Source: SHAN690 sp040221375 (GTDB lineage: Bacteria; Bacteroidota; Bacteroidia; Flavobacteriales_G; Salibacteraceae). Taken from it: a stretch of DNA of 64,000 nucleotides. Position numbers and translations under genes: made by a program. Positions 27,812 through 36,448 of the stretch are shown here, piece by piece; position 1 is the stretch's first letter; the number at the start of each line of letters is the position of its first letter. Location: assembly GCA_040221375.1 (NCBI GenBank), contig JAVKEP010000082.1:5117-69116 (forward strand), given 5' to 3'. The notes below the pieces were generated by a model, which was not told the DNA's origin, made no database searches, and saw nothing but the letters and a program-made list of their open reading frames with translations.

Positions 27812-28867
27812 TTAATGCCGCTTTTTACCACCGTTCGAATCGTAGTTTTCAAGATACCGATCGATCAATCGCGGAAGCGCAAACGTATGAAGTTCCTCTA
27901 AGCTGACAATTCGGTACCCCGCTGTTTTCACCAACGGAAAGGACGCGTGGTAAAAGTGCGCGAAAATATCTTGGTGGCTGAGCACATGTTTAGGGCCAGC
28001 ATTGACGCGATGCACCTGCATTTGGTCCACGTTGAATCCGGCCTCGAGCGCGTCTTTCGAGAGCATGCCTTTGTTCTCGGTTTCGATCAGAGGAAATTCA
28101 TAGAGTCCGGCCCAGATGTCATTTGTGTCACGCCGCTGAATGGCTACCTTCCCGCTTTCGATGCCGATTAGATAGTGAAAGTACCGGGCACGCCGTTTTA
28201 CTTTCTTGCGTTTGACGGGAATCCTTTCTGCGGTGCCGTTTTTGAAGGCCATGCAGGTATTGTTCAAAGGGCAAGCTGGGCAATGCGGTGATCGAGGTGT
28301 GCAAAGCGTTGCGCCTAGCTCCATGATCGCTTGGTTGTGATCTCCCGGGTGATGGTGATCCAAGAAGTCATCCGCCAATCGTTGAATTTCTCGTGCTGTT
28401 TGGCCCAGCTCTACGGCAGCTTCAATACCGTGAAGTCTGGTGATGACGCGGATAACGTTGCCATCTACCACTGCATGCGGAAGACCAAAGGCAATGGAAG
28501 CAATGGCCGCAGCTGTGTATGGTCCTACTCCCTTCAAAGAAAGCAAGGCTTCATAGCTGTCTGGAAAATGACCCTCGTATGCCTCTACCACGCGCTTGGC
28601 CGCTGCATGAAGGTTTCGGGCTCTACTGTAATAACCTAGGCCTTGCCAAAGTTTCAACACTTGATCTTCGTGGGCCGCGGCAAGGTGCTCAACGCTTGGA
28701 AACTGCTCAACGAACCGCAGGTAATAGTCCAAGCCTTGAGCAACGCGCGTCTGCTGGAGGATGATTTCAGAGAGCCATGTCTTGTACGCAGACGGATCGT
28801 CGCGCCAGGGCAAGTCCCTTTTATTTTCTAGGTACCAGTTTCTAAGAGCAGTGCGCGATGCGGTCAT
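27812..28867 (-). CDS. mutY: A/G-specific adenine glycosylase MutY
   Basis: Removes adenine mispaired with 8-oxoguanine. 351 residues, the full family length. It has catalytic Glu34 in SEIILQQTRV, a helix-hairpin-helix around LKGVGPYTAAA (111-121), catalytic Asp135 in VVDGNV, and the four-cysteine iron-sulfur loop (Cys189, Cys196, Cys199, Cys205). A C-terminal NUDIX-like domain recognises the oxidised base. First gene of the mutY-ssb-gldE-gldD run; divergent from HU. Confidence 0.96.
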   Translation of the reverse strand: MTASRTALRNWYLENKRDLPWRDDPSAYKTWLSEIILQQTRVAQGLDYYLRFVEQFPSVEHLAAAHEDQVLKLWQGLGYYSRARNLHAAAKRVVEAYEGHFPDSYEALLSLKGVGPYTAAAIASIAFGLPHAVVDGNVIRVITRLHGIEAAVELGQTAREIQRLADDFLDHHHPGDHNQAIMELGATLCTPRSPHCPACPLNNTCMAFKNGTAERIPVKRKKVKRRARYFHYLIGIESGKVAIQRRDTNDIWAGLYEFPLIETENKGMLSKDALEAGFNVDQMQVHRVNAGPKHVLSHQDIFAHFYHASFPLVKTAGYRIVSLEELHTFALPRLIDRYLENYDSNGGKKRH

Positions 28868-28875
28868 TGTCAGCG

Positions 28876-28883
28876 CGAAAATA
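28876..28883 (-). promoter_or_regulatory. Possible -7 box of mutY
   Basis: The minus strand reads TATTTTCG, one mismatch from TAnnTTTG, eight bases before the mutY ATG. Confidence 0.4.
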
Positions 28884-28918
28884 CTTCCCCCTTGGCTTTC
28901 AGAGTATTAAAATGATTC

Positions 28919-28926
28919 TATCTTTG
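28919..28926 (+). promoter_or_regulatory. Promoter of the HU gene
   Basis: Reads TATCTTTG, the strongest form of the Bacteroidota -7 box. It is followed by an A/T-rich leader of 63 bases before ATG 28990, in contrast to the very short leaders of many other genes here. A/T-rich leaders like this are typical of strongly expressed genes in this phylum. Confidence 0.72.
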
Positions 28927-28989
28927 CAGCCCGTTTTTTGAAATTGGTAAAATCACTGAATATCAAAAGTTTATAACAGAGAAGAAATA

Positions 28990-29280
28990 ATGACGAAGGC
29001 AGAAATCGTAACGGAAATCGCGGAAAAGACTGGTGTTGACAAGATGGAAGTCCTTACAACGGTTGAGGCATTCATGAACAGCGTGAAGAATTCTTTGGCG
29101 CGTGGACAGAATGTTTACTTAAGAGGTTTTGGAAGTTTTATCGTAAAAGAGAGGGCAGAAAAAACGGGACGTAATATTTCGAAGAACACGACCATCATTA
29201 TTCCCGCTCACAACATTCCCGCATTCAAGCCTGCGAAGACATTCGTAGACAAGGTGAAGAAGAATGTAAAAGTTAAGTAA
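28990..29280 (+). CDS. HU-family DNA-binding protein
   Basis: Nucleoid protein of 96 residues that bends DNA. The family layout is complete: N-terminal helices (MTKAEIVTEIAEKTG), the GFGSF turn (residues 45-49), and a basic DNA-binding arm including TGRNISKNT and the proline-containing tip IPAFKPAKTF. It starts a same-strand run with a TPR protein, a tiny basic protein and rng. Confidence 0.95.
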   Translation: MTKAEIVTEIAEKTGVDKMEVLTTVEAFMNSVKNSLARGQNVYLRGFGSFIVKERAEKTGRNISKNTTIIIPAHNIPAFKPAKTFVDKVKKNVKVK

Positions 29281-29289
29281 GACGGAGCG

Positions 29290-29784
29290 ATGGCAGGATT
29301 TGGCACAAAGCATTATCTGGCCATTGGCGTTACTGTCGCAGTGATCGTTCTTATCATGTTTGCTCCCCGTCATGCGGGAGATGTGGTGTCGTCAGCCGAG
29401 CCTGCTGCCAACAACGAACCCCCAACGGTCGAGAATCAGATTGATTCGGCCTTGGCCATCATCTCCGGTGAAGCTCCAATGCAAGGAATATTGTTACTAA
29501 GGCAAATAGCCGAAGACAATCCGAGTAATTTTAGAGCACAGTATCACCTCGGCCGATTCTCGGCCCAGACAGGACAGTGGGAAAAGGTTGTAGAGCGATT
29601 TGAAAGCGTGCAGAAAATCGATCCGACCTTCAGTGAAGCGAACTACTGGCTAGGGGTTGCAAAAACCAACCTCGGCCGGTCAATTGAAGCAAAAGCACAT
29701 CTTGAGGCTTTCCTAGAGATGGATCAGAATAATTCCGAGCTCAGAAATGAGGCTCAAATAATGTTGAATCAAATACCAAATTGA
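29290..29784 (+). CDS. Membrane-anchored TPR protein, 164 aa
   Basis: A single N-terminal membrane helix (about residues 9-25) followed by a polar linker and two to three tetratricopeptide repeats (about 60-160), recognisable from NFRAQYHLGRFSAQTGQWEK and the following ANYWLGVAKTNLGR helix pair. The TPR part would face the periplasm if the short N-terminus stays inside. TPRs bind other proteins; the partner is unknown. It lies nine bases after HU and one base before the next small gene, a gene order I associate with Bacteroidota rng loci. Confidence 0.83.
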   Translation: MAGFGTKHYLAIGVTVAVIVLIMFAPRHAGDVVSSAEPAANNEPPTVENQIDSALAIISGEAPMQGILLLRQIAEDNPSNFRAQYHLGRFSAQTGQWEKVVERFESVQKIDPTFSEANYWLGVAKTNLGRSIEAKAHLEAFLEMDQNNSELRNEAQIMLNQIPN

Positions 29785-29785
29785 G

Positions 29786-29878
29786 ATGCCAAGCGGTAAG
29801 AAAAGAAAAAGACACAAGATGGCGACTCACAAGCGCAAGAAGCGTTTGAGAAAGAATCGTCACAAGAAGAAGAAGTAA
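29786..29878 (+). CDS. Tiny lysine/arginine-rich protein, 30 aa, possibly ribosome-associated
   Basis: ATG 29786 starts one base after the TPR gene stop; TAA at 29876-29878. The product begins MPSGKKRKRHKMATHKRKK and ends in a Lys run; about two thirds of its residues are Lys, Arg or His. I recall near-identical short proteins just upstream of rng in many Bacteroidota, so this looks like a conserved gene rather than chance. The composition resembles very small ribosomal proteins (bTHX or bL36-sized), and association with rRNA is a reasonable inference, not shown. It is below the length that ordinary gene finders accept. Confidence 0.8.
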   Translation: MPSGKKRKRHKMATHKRKKRLRKNRHKKKK

Positions 29879-29922
29879 TTCTTCCCTATATCTGACCCCG
29901 GGTCAACTAATACATTAATACA

Positions 29923-31482
29923 GTGGATGAGAAAAGCAAAGAACTGATCATTCGCTCCGGGGATGGTGAAGTAAATATTGCTCTTCTTGAGAACAAAGGC
30001 TTGGTCGAATACCACAACGAAAAACTCGATAAGGGTTTCAATGTGGGCGACCTCTTCCTAGGACGCGTCAAGCGCGTAGTACCTGGGTTGAATGCAGCAT
30101 TTGTGGATGTAGGATACGAGAAAGACGCATTCCTGCACTACCATGATCTGGGCCCTCAATTCGCATCCTTACAGAAATTCGTTTCTGAAGGGATTACCGG
30201 TAAACGGAACAATGGAAGTCTAGCCGACTTCAAAACCGAACCGGATATCGATAAGAACGGAAAAATGGACTCGGTGGTTAAACCCAACCGATACATACTC
30301 GTTCAAATCGCGAAAGAGCCCATCTCAACCAAAGGCCCTCGCTTAACATGCGAGATGAGCATCGCAGGAAGATTCCTCGTGCTGGTTCCCTTTGGTGATA
30401 AGATCTCGGTTTCTCAGAAGATCAAGAAGCGCGAAGAGCGCGACCGTCTCAGGAGATTGATATCGAGCATCAGACCAAAAGGTTTTGGTGTGATCGTGCG
30501 AACCGTGGCCGAAGGCCAAAAAGTAGCCGAACTCGATGCCGACTTGCGCAACCTTGTGCAACGTTGGGAAGAAGGCTTTGAAAATTTTACTTCAACAAAG
30601 CCTCCTCAGAAAGTACTTGGCGAAATCGATCGCACCAACGTTATGTTGAGAGACCTTCTCAACGCATCGTTCAATCAGGTGGTGGTCGATAGCCCAGAAT
30701 TGCAGAAGGACATTACAACGTACCTAAAGTCCATCTCGCCTGATGCCGATAAACTTGTGAAACTACACAAGGCCAAGACAAATGTCATGGAGCATTTCGG
30801 GATCGAAAAGCAGATCAAAAGTCTGTTTGGAAAACACGTCACCATGAAAAGTGGCGCCTACCTTGTCATTGAACACACCGAAGCCATGCACGTCATCGAC
30901 GTTAACAGTGGCAATACAGCGAAAGGTGAAGTCAACCAAGAAAACAGCGCCATGAAGGTCAATATCGAGGCGGCTGAAGAAGTGGCTCGACAATTGAGAC
31001 TTCGCGACATGGGTGGATTGATCGTCATTGATTTCATCGATATGCGCAAGGCAGAGAATCGAAAGACGCTGCTGAACAAATTACGAGACTTCATGGATGC
31101 CGACAGGGCAAAACATCAGGTGCTCCCTGTAAGTCGTTTTGGCCTCGTCGAAATCACGCGCCAACGCGTACGGCCCGAAATGACCATCAAAACGTCTGAA
31201 GTGTGTCCAACGTGCAAAGGAACCGGCGAAGTACAGGCAGCCATTACCATTGTAGATGAAATAGAAAACAACCTGAAGGCGGTATTCGAAGACAAGAAAG
31301 AGATCAGCATTGCACTCGCTGCACACCCATTTGTTGCGGCTTACTTGCAGAAAAACATGTACGGCTACCAACGGAAATGGTTCAAACTATTTAAAAAATG
31401 GATCACCGTTGAGCCTAAAACGGCATTGACGCTGCTCGATTACGAATTCTTGGATAAGGACGGAAAGGAAATCCTTTTCTAA
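29923..31482 (+). CDS. rng: Ribonuclease G/E family endoribonuclease
   Basis: Rne/Rng-type RNase, 519 residues, which matures rRNA and decays mRNA. The start is GTG 29923, matching the expected N-terminus (KELIIRSGDGEVNIALLENK). An S1 domain (about 40-130) contains an insertion, followed by the catalytic DNase I-like core with the metal-binding Asp in HVIDVNSGN and the second in IVIDFIDMR, and a zinc-link motif CPTCKGTG. There is no long C-terminal scaffold as in E. coli RNase E, so it is RNase G-like. A hairpin terminator follows. Confidence 0.94.
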   Translation: MDEKSKELIIRSGDGEVNIALLENKGLVEYHNEKLDKGFNVGDLFLGRVKRVVPGLNAAFVDVGYEKDAFLHYHDLGPQFASLQKFVSEGITGKRNNGSLADFKTEPDIDKNGKMDSVVKPNRYILVQIAKEPISTKGPRLTCEMSIAGRFLVLVPFGDKISVSQKIKKREERDRLRRLISSIRPKGFGVIVRTVAEGQKVAELDADLRNLVQRWEEGFENFTSTKPPQKVLGEIDRTNVMLRDLLNASFNQVVVDSPELQKDITTYLKSISPDADKLVKLHKAKTNVMEHFGIEKQIKSLFGKHVTMKSGAYLVIEHTEAMHVIDVNSGNTAKGEVNQENSAMKVNIEAAEEVARQLRLRDMGGLIVIDFIDMRKAENRKTLLNKLRDFMDADRAKHQVLPVSRFGLVEITRQRVRPEMTIKTSEVCPTCKGTGEVQAAITIVDEIENNLKAVFEDKKEISIALAAHPFVAAYLQKNMYGYQRKWFKLFKKWITVEPKTALTLLDYEFLDKDGKEILF

Positions 31483-31509
31483 ACCCTACCAGTACATCAA
31501 TTCAAAAAA

Positions 31510-31532
31510 GGTCGCCAATTGGCGGCCTTTTT
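31510..31532 (+). terminator. Rho-independent terminator after rng
   Basis: A seven-base-pair stem (GGTCGCC pairing with GGCGGCC, one G-U pair) around an AATT loop, preceded by an A run and followed by TTTTT. It lies 28 bases after the rng stop and separates rng from recX. Confidence 0.85.
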
Positions 31533-31623
31533 AATTCCCTTGATTTGCTAGTCATAGCTTTCCAAGGATGCGCCAAGCGCTCTGAGATACACTCGCATCA
31601 ATGTAGGTTTCTAGGAGCATCCA

Positions 31624-32136
31624 ATGTATCGCGGTTCCGATTTGATGCATAGCTTCGTTTCGTTGAAACATCTATCTGTATCGGAGGCGATCATCAAGAT
31701 TCGCACGTATTGTAACTACCGAGACCGGTGCCATAAAGAGGTGCGCGATAAACTCTATGCATGGGGATTGTACAAAAGAGAGGTCGATCAGGTGATGCTC
31801 CAAATGATGGAAGAAGACTTGCTCAATGAAGAGCGTTTCGCACGCAGCTACGCAAGAGGATATTTTCGCACGAAACAATGGGGCAGGTATAAGATACGCC
31901 GCGAGCTTCAGTTGAGACAAATCCACGCGCGACTAATCGATACGGCCATGACCGAAATCGATGAAGACGAGTACCAAGATACGGTGCGTAAGCTCATCGA
32001 TAAAAAGCTCAAAACTACCCAGGGCAAACCCATGGAACGTAGACAAAAGGTGAGCGAATACCTGATGCGTAAAGGCTATACTTACGCCGAGTTCAAACAC
32101 GCTTTGGAAGAAAAGGGAGTGCGGAAGTCATCCTGA
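31624..32136 (+). CDS. recX: Regulatory protein RecX
   Basis: RecA modulator of 170 residues, all helical, with the RecX three-helix repeats: EVRDKLYAWG, NEERFARSYARGYF and RQKVSEYLMRKGY. RecX binds RecA filaments and limits or tunes strand exchange. A second ATG at 31645 (MHSFVSLKH) is an alternative start that removes seven residues. recA is not nearby. It is followed 90 bases later by prfB, which has its own promoter. Confidence 0.86.
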   Translation: MYRGSDLMHSFVSLKHLSVSEAIIKIRTYCNYRDRCHKEVRDKLYAWGLYKREVDQVMLQMMEEDLLNEERFARSYARGYFRTKQWGRYKIRRELQLRQIHARLIDTAMTEIDEDEYQDTVRKLIDKKLKTTQGKPMERRQKVSEYLMRKGYTYAEFKHALEEKGVRKSS

Positions 32137-32214
32137 CACCACCAGTGCATCGAACAACGCTAGCATCTGCCTATTGAAAGCCACTTGTCGGGTAGAAAGC
32201 TTCTGCCTAAGCTT

Positions 32215-32222
32215 TACATTTG
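32215..32222 (+). promoter_or_regulatory. -7 promoter box of prfB
   Basis: Reads TACATTTG, an exact consensus match, only four bases before ATG 32227. It also rules out the longer in-frame start at 32185, which would lie upstream of the promoter. Confidence 0.72.
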
Positions 32223-32226
32223 CCGC

Positions 32227-33336
32227 ATGATCACCCTCGATGATATCAAAGAAGTTGACGCACGGCTCAAAGCCCTCCGGTCCTACCTTGATATCGACCA
32301 CAAGAAAGCACTCATCGCCGACGAAGAGCAAAAGACCCACGACCCTAATTTTTGGGATGATCCAAAACAGGCAGAAGGGATATTGAAGCAAATCAACAAG
32401 AAGAAGATTTGGACAAAAGCCTTCGACGAACTCATCACCGCACAAGAAGACCTCAAGGTGCTCTACGAGTTTCTAAAAGAAGGAGAGGCCGAACAAGCTG
32501 AAGTAGAAGGGCAGTACAAGAAATTGATGAAGATTCTCGACGACCTCGAGATGAAGAATATGCTGAGTGCCGAAGAGGACGGGCTAGAAGCCGTCTTACA
32601 AATCACCGCAGGCGCCGGAGGTACCGAAAGCTGTGATTGGGCTTCAATGCTCATGAGGATGTACATGATGTGGGGCGAAAAGAATGGATACAAAATCACC
32701 GAACTCAATTACCAAGGAGGTGATGTCGCAGGCATCAAGACGGTTACCCTTCAATTTACAGGTGACTTTGCATTCGGCTATTTAAAAGGCGAGAACGGCG
32801 TGCACCGACTCGTGCGCATATCGCCCTTCGATAGCAATGCGAAACGCCATACGTCCTTTGTTTCGGTCTATGTTTATCCCCTCGTCGATGATTCGATCGA
32901 AATCGATGTGAATCCCTCTGATATCGAATGGGATACCTTCCGATCTGGTGGCGCGGGAGGGCAAAATGTGAATAAGGTGGAAACAGGAGTACGCTTGCGT
33001 CACGGACCGTCTGGAATCATCATCGAAAATACGGAGACGCGTTCTCAGCTGCAGAACCGTGAAAAAGCCATCCAATTGCTCAAGTCTCGGCTCTATGAAA
33101 TGGAACTGGAAGAAAAACGAGCTAAGCAAGCAGAGATTGAAGCCAATAAGATGAAGATAGAATGGGGAAGTCAAATCCGCAATTATGTCCTACACCCTTA
33201 TAAAATGGTCAAAGATGTGCGGACAAACGTTGAAACATCGGACGCGGATTCTGTACTCAATGGGGATATTGATAAGTTTTTGGAAGCCTTTCTTATGTGG
33301 AGCGCAGGGAAACTAGCGACCGAAGACGCTAACTAG
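32227..33336 (+). CDS. prfB: Peptide chain release factor 2, without the programmed frameshift
   Basis: Terminates translation at UAA and UGA. 369 residues with the RF2 tripeptide SPF (199-201) and the peptidyl-transferase GGQ (244-246). In most bacteria RF2 needs a +1 frameshift at CTT-TGA near codon 25; here the matching place (codons 20-22, tac ctt gat) reads straight through with no in-frame UGA, so expression is not self-regulated by frameshifting. The start at ATG 32227 is fixed by family length and by the promoter box four bases upstream. Confidence 0.96.
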   Translation: MITLDDIKEVDARLKALRSYLDIDHKKALIADEEQKTHDPNFWDDPKQAEGILKQINKKKIWTKAFDELITAQEDLKVLYEFLKEGEAEQAEVEGQYKKLMKILDDLEMKNMLSAEEDGLEAVLQITAGAGGTESCDWASMLMRMYMMWGEKNGYKITELNYQGGDVAGIKTVTLQFTGDFAFGYLKGENGVHRLVRISPFDSNAKRHTSFVSVYVYPLVDDSIEIDVNPSDIEWDTFRSGGAGGQNVNKVETGVRLRHGPSGIIIENTETRSQLQNREKAIQLLKSRLYEMELEEKRAKQAEIEANKMKIEWGSQIRNYVLHPYKMVKDVRTNVETSDADSVLNGDIDKFLEAFLMWSAGKLATEDAN

Positions 33337-33499
33337 TCGTTCAAAAAACTCCGACTCACGTTCAAGCTAATGCTTAACGTTGCTTAGCAGCATGCGTGGT
33401 GATTCATTACTTTGAGTTCCTTGCATCATTTGTATTATCGGTCTTGCAAGCATAATTTGTATTTTGTAATCCGATAGCGGATTTAGGGATTCTTGGTGA

Positions 33500-34624
33500 A
33501 TGAAAACCCAGCAGTATAATAGCCTGATCGATCTTTCGAGGTCTGAGAATCTCTATAACGGGAACTTCAGCCTGTTTGCGGAGGATGCCATCAGATTTCT
33601 TGCCAACGAACTCGAGGTAAGCCGCGTGAGTTTTTGGCTTTATAACGGAGATGAGGACAGCATCGAGTGCCATGCGTTATACAAACGAGAAACAGACGAG
33701 ATATCGTCAGGCCAAAAGTTGTACAAGCGAGATTATCCAAAATATTTTAATGCATTCAAACAAACGTTGGTAATCAACGCACCGGATGCTTACACAGATG
33801 AAAGGACCATCGAATTTGCGCAGGAATACCTCCCGCAAACGGGCGTTAGTAGCTTACTTGACGCTCAAGTTCACGTAGCACAAGAGTTTCTAGGCGTCAT
33901 GTGCCTTGAGCACTGCGGATCAATAAGGAAGTGGTCAACCTCGGATGAGTTGTACCTAAGAGCGATAGCATCGTACGTAGGACAATCTTATTTGTTTATG
34001 CTAAATGCAGACGAGCACAATCTCAGAATGCAAAGCGAGCGGAATTACATAAACCTATTTGAGGATAATCCCATTCCAATGTGGGTGTATGACCACGAGT
34101 CACTCAAATTTTTAAAGGTTAATAAGGCTGCAACTGTCCAATACGGTTACTCGAAGGAAGAATTTTTAGAGATGAGCATTCTCGATATCCGTCCACCGGA
34201 AGAAAGGGTGAAACTGGAAAAGTATTTGAAAACGGAAAGCGGTAGAACTTGGAGTACATCGAGCTGGATACATAAGAATAAAAAGGGCGAGTTGATGAAC
34301 GTGGAGGTCTCCTCTGATTGGACGGTCATAGATAATGAACGACAAAGACTGGTCATGGCACAGAACAAGACCCAAGAATACATCTTGAGGTCTGAAAAAG
34401 AAGGTTATTTAAAGAAAATTAAAGAAGGTACCTTTTTCGCTTCTCATAATCTTAGGGCCCCCGTTACCAGACTGATGGGCTTGAATCAATTGCTGAGTTT
34501 TGAGGACGTATCGAAAGAAGAGTTAGAAGCAATCGCGCATAACATCTCCAAAACAGCCGATGAGATCGATGCAATGATTCGGTTAATGCATGGCCTTCTG
34601 AACAATGAACAACCACAGTCCTAG
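33500..34624 (+). CDS. GAF-PAS protein with histidine-kinase dimerisation domain but no ATPase domain
   Basis: 374 residues with no membrane segment. A GAF-like domain (about 10-165) is followed by a PAS domain (about 180-295; FEDNPIPMWVYD, then GYSKEEFLEMS) and a HisKA-like four-helix segment with the H-box ASHNLRAPV (His316). The protein ends about 60 residues after the histidine; there is no N-box or G-box, and no HATPase-like sequence in the 124 bases before the next gene. It may be phosphorylated in trans, act as a decoy or dimer partner of another kinase, or be a truncated gene. Upstream lies a 163-base gap in which I see no clear promoter match. Confidence 0.85.
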   Translation: MKTQQYNSLIDLSRSENLYNGNFSLFAEDAIRFLANELEVSRVSFWLYNGDEDSIECHALYKRETDEISSGQKLYKRDYPKYFNAFKQTLVINAPDAYTDERTIEFAQEYLPQTGVSSLLDAQVHVAQEFLGVMCLEHCGSIRKWSTSDELYLRAIASYVGQSYLFMLNADEHNLRMQSERNYINLFEDNPIPMWVYDHESLKFLKVNKAATVQYGYSKEEFLEMSILDIRPPEERVKLEKYLKTESGRTWSTSSWIHKNKKGELMNVEVSSDWTVIDNERQRLVMAQNKTQEYILRSEKEGYLKKIKEGTFFASHNLRAPVTRLMGLNQLLSFEDVSKEELEAIAHNISKTADEIDAMIRLMHGLLNNEQPQS

Positions 34625-34748
34625 CACGATGCACACTTACAATGGCCGCAAGAGTTTAAAAAGTAGCATACGTGCCACTCATACTTTGAGTGCAATCAAA
34701 CAAACAGGGAAGTTGCCTTTTTAGGGAATAGGCGAACTTATATCGGAA

Positions 34749-34922
34749 TTATTCCTCGGGGGAGGAGTGCTCCTCTTCCTTCTTTTCAAAAAGACCTGGC
34801 ATCAGGCTATTCAAACCTCCCATCACGGACCAGTATCCCAAGAAACCGATGAGGAAAATCAGGATCCAAAAGGCCATCAATAGAAAGAAAAGAAAGATAA
34901 AGAAGCCAATATATTCTCCCAT
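34749..34922 (-). CDS. Small single-span membrane protein, 57 aa
   Basis: Too short for routine gene calling. It begins MGEYIGFFIF at ATG 34922 and stops with TAA at 34749. One long, strongly hydrophobic stretch (about residues 5-35, rich in Phe, Leu and Ile) is followed by a Gly/Met-containing turn (MGGLNSLMPG) and a very acidic tail ending EEEHSSPEE. The base composition shows normal codon use and the hydrophobic-then-charged layout is unlikely by chance. I do not recognise the family. It lies divergent from fumC; a weak TATATTCG box is 19 bases upstream. Confidence 0.7.
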   Translation of the reverse strand: MGEYIGFFIFLFFLLMAFWILIFLIGFLGYWSVMGGLNSLMPGLFEKKEEEHSSPEE

Positions 34923-34941
34923 GGCAGTTTACATTTGGCAG

Positions 34942-34949
34942 CGAATATA
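34942..34949 (-). promoter_or_regulatory. Possible -7 box of the 57-aa membrane protein gene
   Basis: The minus strand reads TATATTCG, one mismatch from TAnnTTTG, 19 bases before ATG 34922. On the opposite strand, TACATTTG at 34930-34937 is an exact match that could serve fumC with a leader of about 90 bases. Confidence 0.35.
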
Positions 34950-35031
34950 ACGCATCGCTGCTATTTACGATGTGCGATGTGGACAAGAAATTGACCAAAT
35001 AGGAGAAGTGAAAACGTAAACGGACAAAACA

Positions 35032-36429
35032 ATGGAATACAGGATCGAAAAGGACACGATGGGCGAGGTCAACGTACCGGCCGATAAGTATTGGGGAGCC
35101 CAGACAGAACGTTCGAGAAATAATTTTAAAATTGGCCCCGAAGCCAGCATGCCGCTCGAGTTAATCCATGGGTTTGCTTACCTGAAAAAGGCAGCTGCCC
35201 ATACCAATTGTGAGCTAGGGGTGCTGACAAGCGAGAAAAGAGACTTGATTTCTAAGGTGTGTGACGAGATTTTGTCGGGCAAATTGGATGATCAGTTTCC
35301 ACTCGTGATTTGGCAAACGGGATCTGGTACACAATCTAATATGAACGTAAACGAGGTGGTTTCGAATAGGGCCCACGTACTCGACGGCGGTAAGCTTGGA
35401 GAAGGGGACAAGAAAATTCACCCAAACGACGACGTCAACAAGTCGCAAAGTTCAAACGACACGTTTCCAACAGGCATGCACATTGCCGCGTATAAAACAG
35501 TCGTAGAAACGACAATTCCTGGGGTGGAAAAACTACGGGATACGCTCCAAGCCAAGTCGAAGGAATTCATGCATGTAGTGAAAATTGGAAGGACCCACTT
35601 GATGGATGCTACGCCACTCACTGTTGGACAAGAATTATCGGGCTACGTGGCGCAACTCAACCATGGAATCAAGGCTCTGCGCAATACCTTGGATCATCTT
35701 TCTGAAATCGCCTTAGGTGGTACTGCAGTGGGAACGGGAATCAATACTCCGACAGGTTATTCAGAATTGGTCGCCAAGAAGATCGCAGACTTCACCGGCC
35801 ACCCTTTTAAATCGGCCGAAAACAAGTTTGAGGCACTCGCTGCCCACGATGCACTCGTCGAGACCCACGGGGCGTTAAAACAGCTCGCTGTGAGCTTGAT
35901 GAAGATTGGAAACGACATCCGGTTGTTGGCCAGCGGACCGCGGTGCGGAATCGGCGAACTGATTATTCCGGCCAATGAACCCGGCTCTAGCATCATGCCC
36001 GGAAAAGTGAATCCGACCCAAGCCGAAGCCCTGACCATGGTCTGTGCGCAGGTGATGGGCAATGATGTGGCCGTTACCATGGGAGGTGCCACGGGTCATT
36101 TTGAACTCAATGTATTCAAGCCTGTGATGGCCTACAATGTGCTTTCGAGCGCTAGATTGATTGGGGAGGCTTGTGTATCTTTCAATGACCACTGTGCTGC
36201 TGGCATCGAACCTAACCTTGGTAGAATCAAGCAGAACTTGGACAACAGCCTCATGCTCGTCACTGCACTCAACACCAAGATAGGCTACGAAAAGGCGGCC
36301 AAAATTGCAAAGACAGCACACGAGAATGGCACCACCTTGAAAGAAGAAGCCATCAATTTGGGCTACCTGACCGCTGATGAATTCGACCAGTGGGTAGATC
36401 CCAGTAAAATGATTGGTAGTCTGAGCTAA
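35032..36429 (+). CDS. fumC: Fumarate hydratase, class II
   Basis: TCA-cycle enzyme interconverting fumarate and malate; iron-independent homotetramer. 465 residues, family length. Signatures include the N-terminal DKYWGAQTERS, TGSGTQSNMNVNEV, the THLMDATPL loop, and the lyase signature GSSIMPGKVNP. Single-gene unit, converging on manC with a hairpin between the stops. Confidence 0.97.
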   Translation: MEYRIEKDTMGEVNVPADKYWGAQTERSRNNFKIGPEASMPLELIHGFAYLKKAAAHTNCELGVLTSEKRDLISKVCDEILSGKLDDQFPLVIWQTGSGTQSNMNVNEVVSNRAHVLDGGKLGEGDKKIHPNDDVNKSQSSNDTFPTGMHIAAYKTVVETTIPGVEKLRDTLQAKSKEFMHVVKIGRTHLMDATPLTVGQELSGYVAQLNHGIKALRNTLDHLSEIALGGTAVGTGINTPTGYSELVAKKIADFTGHPFKSAENKFEALAAHDALVETHGALKQLAVSLMKIGNDIRLLASGPRCGIGELIIPANEPGSSIMPGKVNPTQAEALTMVCAQVMGNDVAVTMGGATGHFELNVFKPVMAYNVLSSARLIGEACVSFNDHCAAGIEPNLGRIKQNLDNSLMLVTALNTKIGYEKAAKIAKTAHENGTTLKEEAINLGYLTADEFDQWVDPSKMIGSLS

Positions 36430-36448
36430 TTGAAGGCCAGTAAGAGTG

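Noticed and set aside
33337..33499. Possible small gene or structured RNA in the 163-base gap before the GAF-PAS gene
   Set aside because: A weak GCTAA/TTAGC inverted repeat and some TTTG runs are present, but there is no T run, clear reading frame or exact promoter box.
34625..34748. Remnant of a histidine-kinase ATPase domain downstream of the GAF-PAS gene
   Set aside because: I read all frames for N-box and G-box patterns and saw none; the stretch looks simply intergenic.
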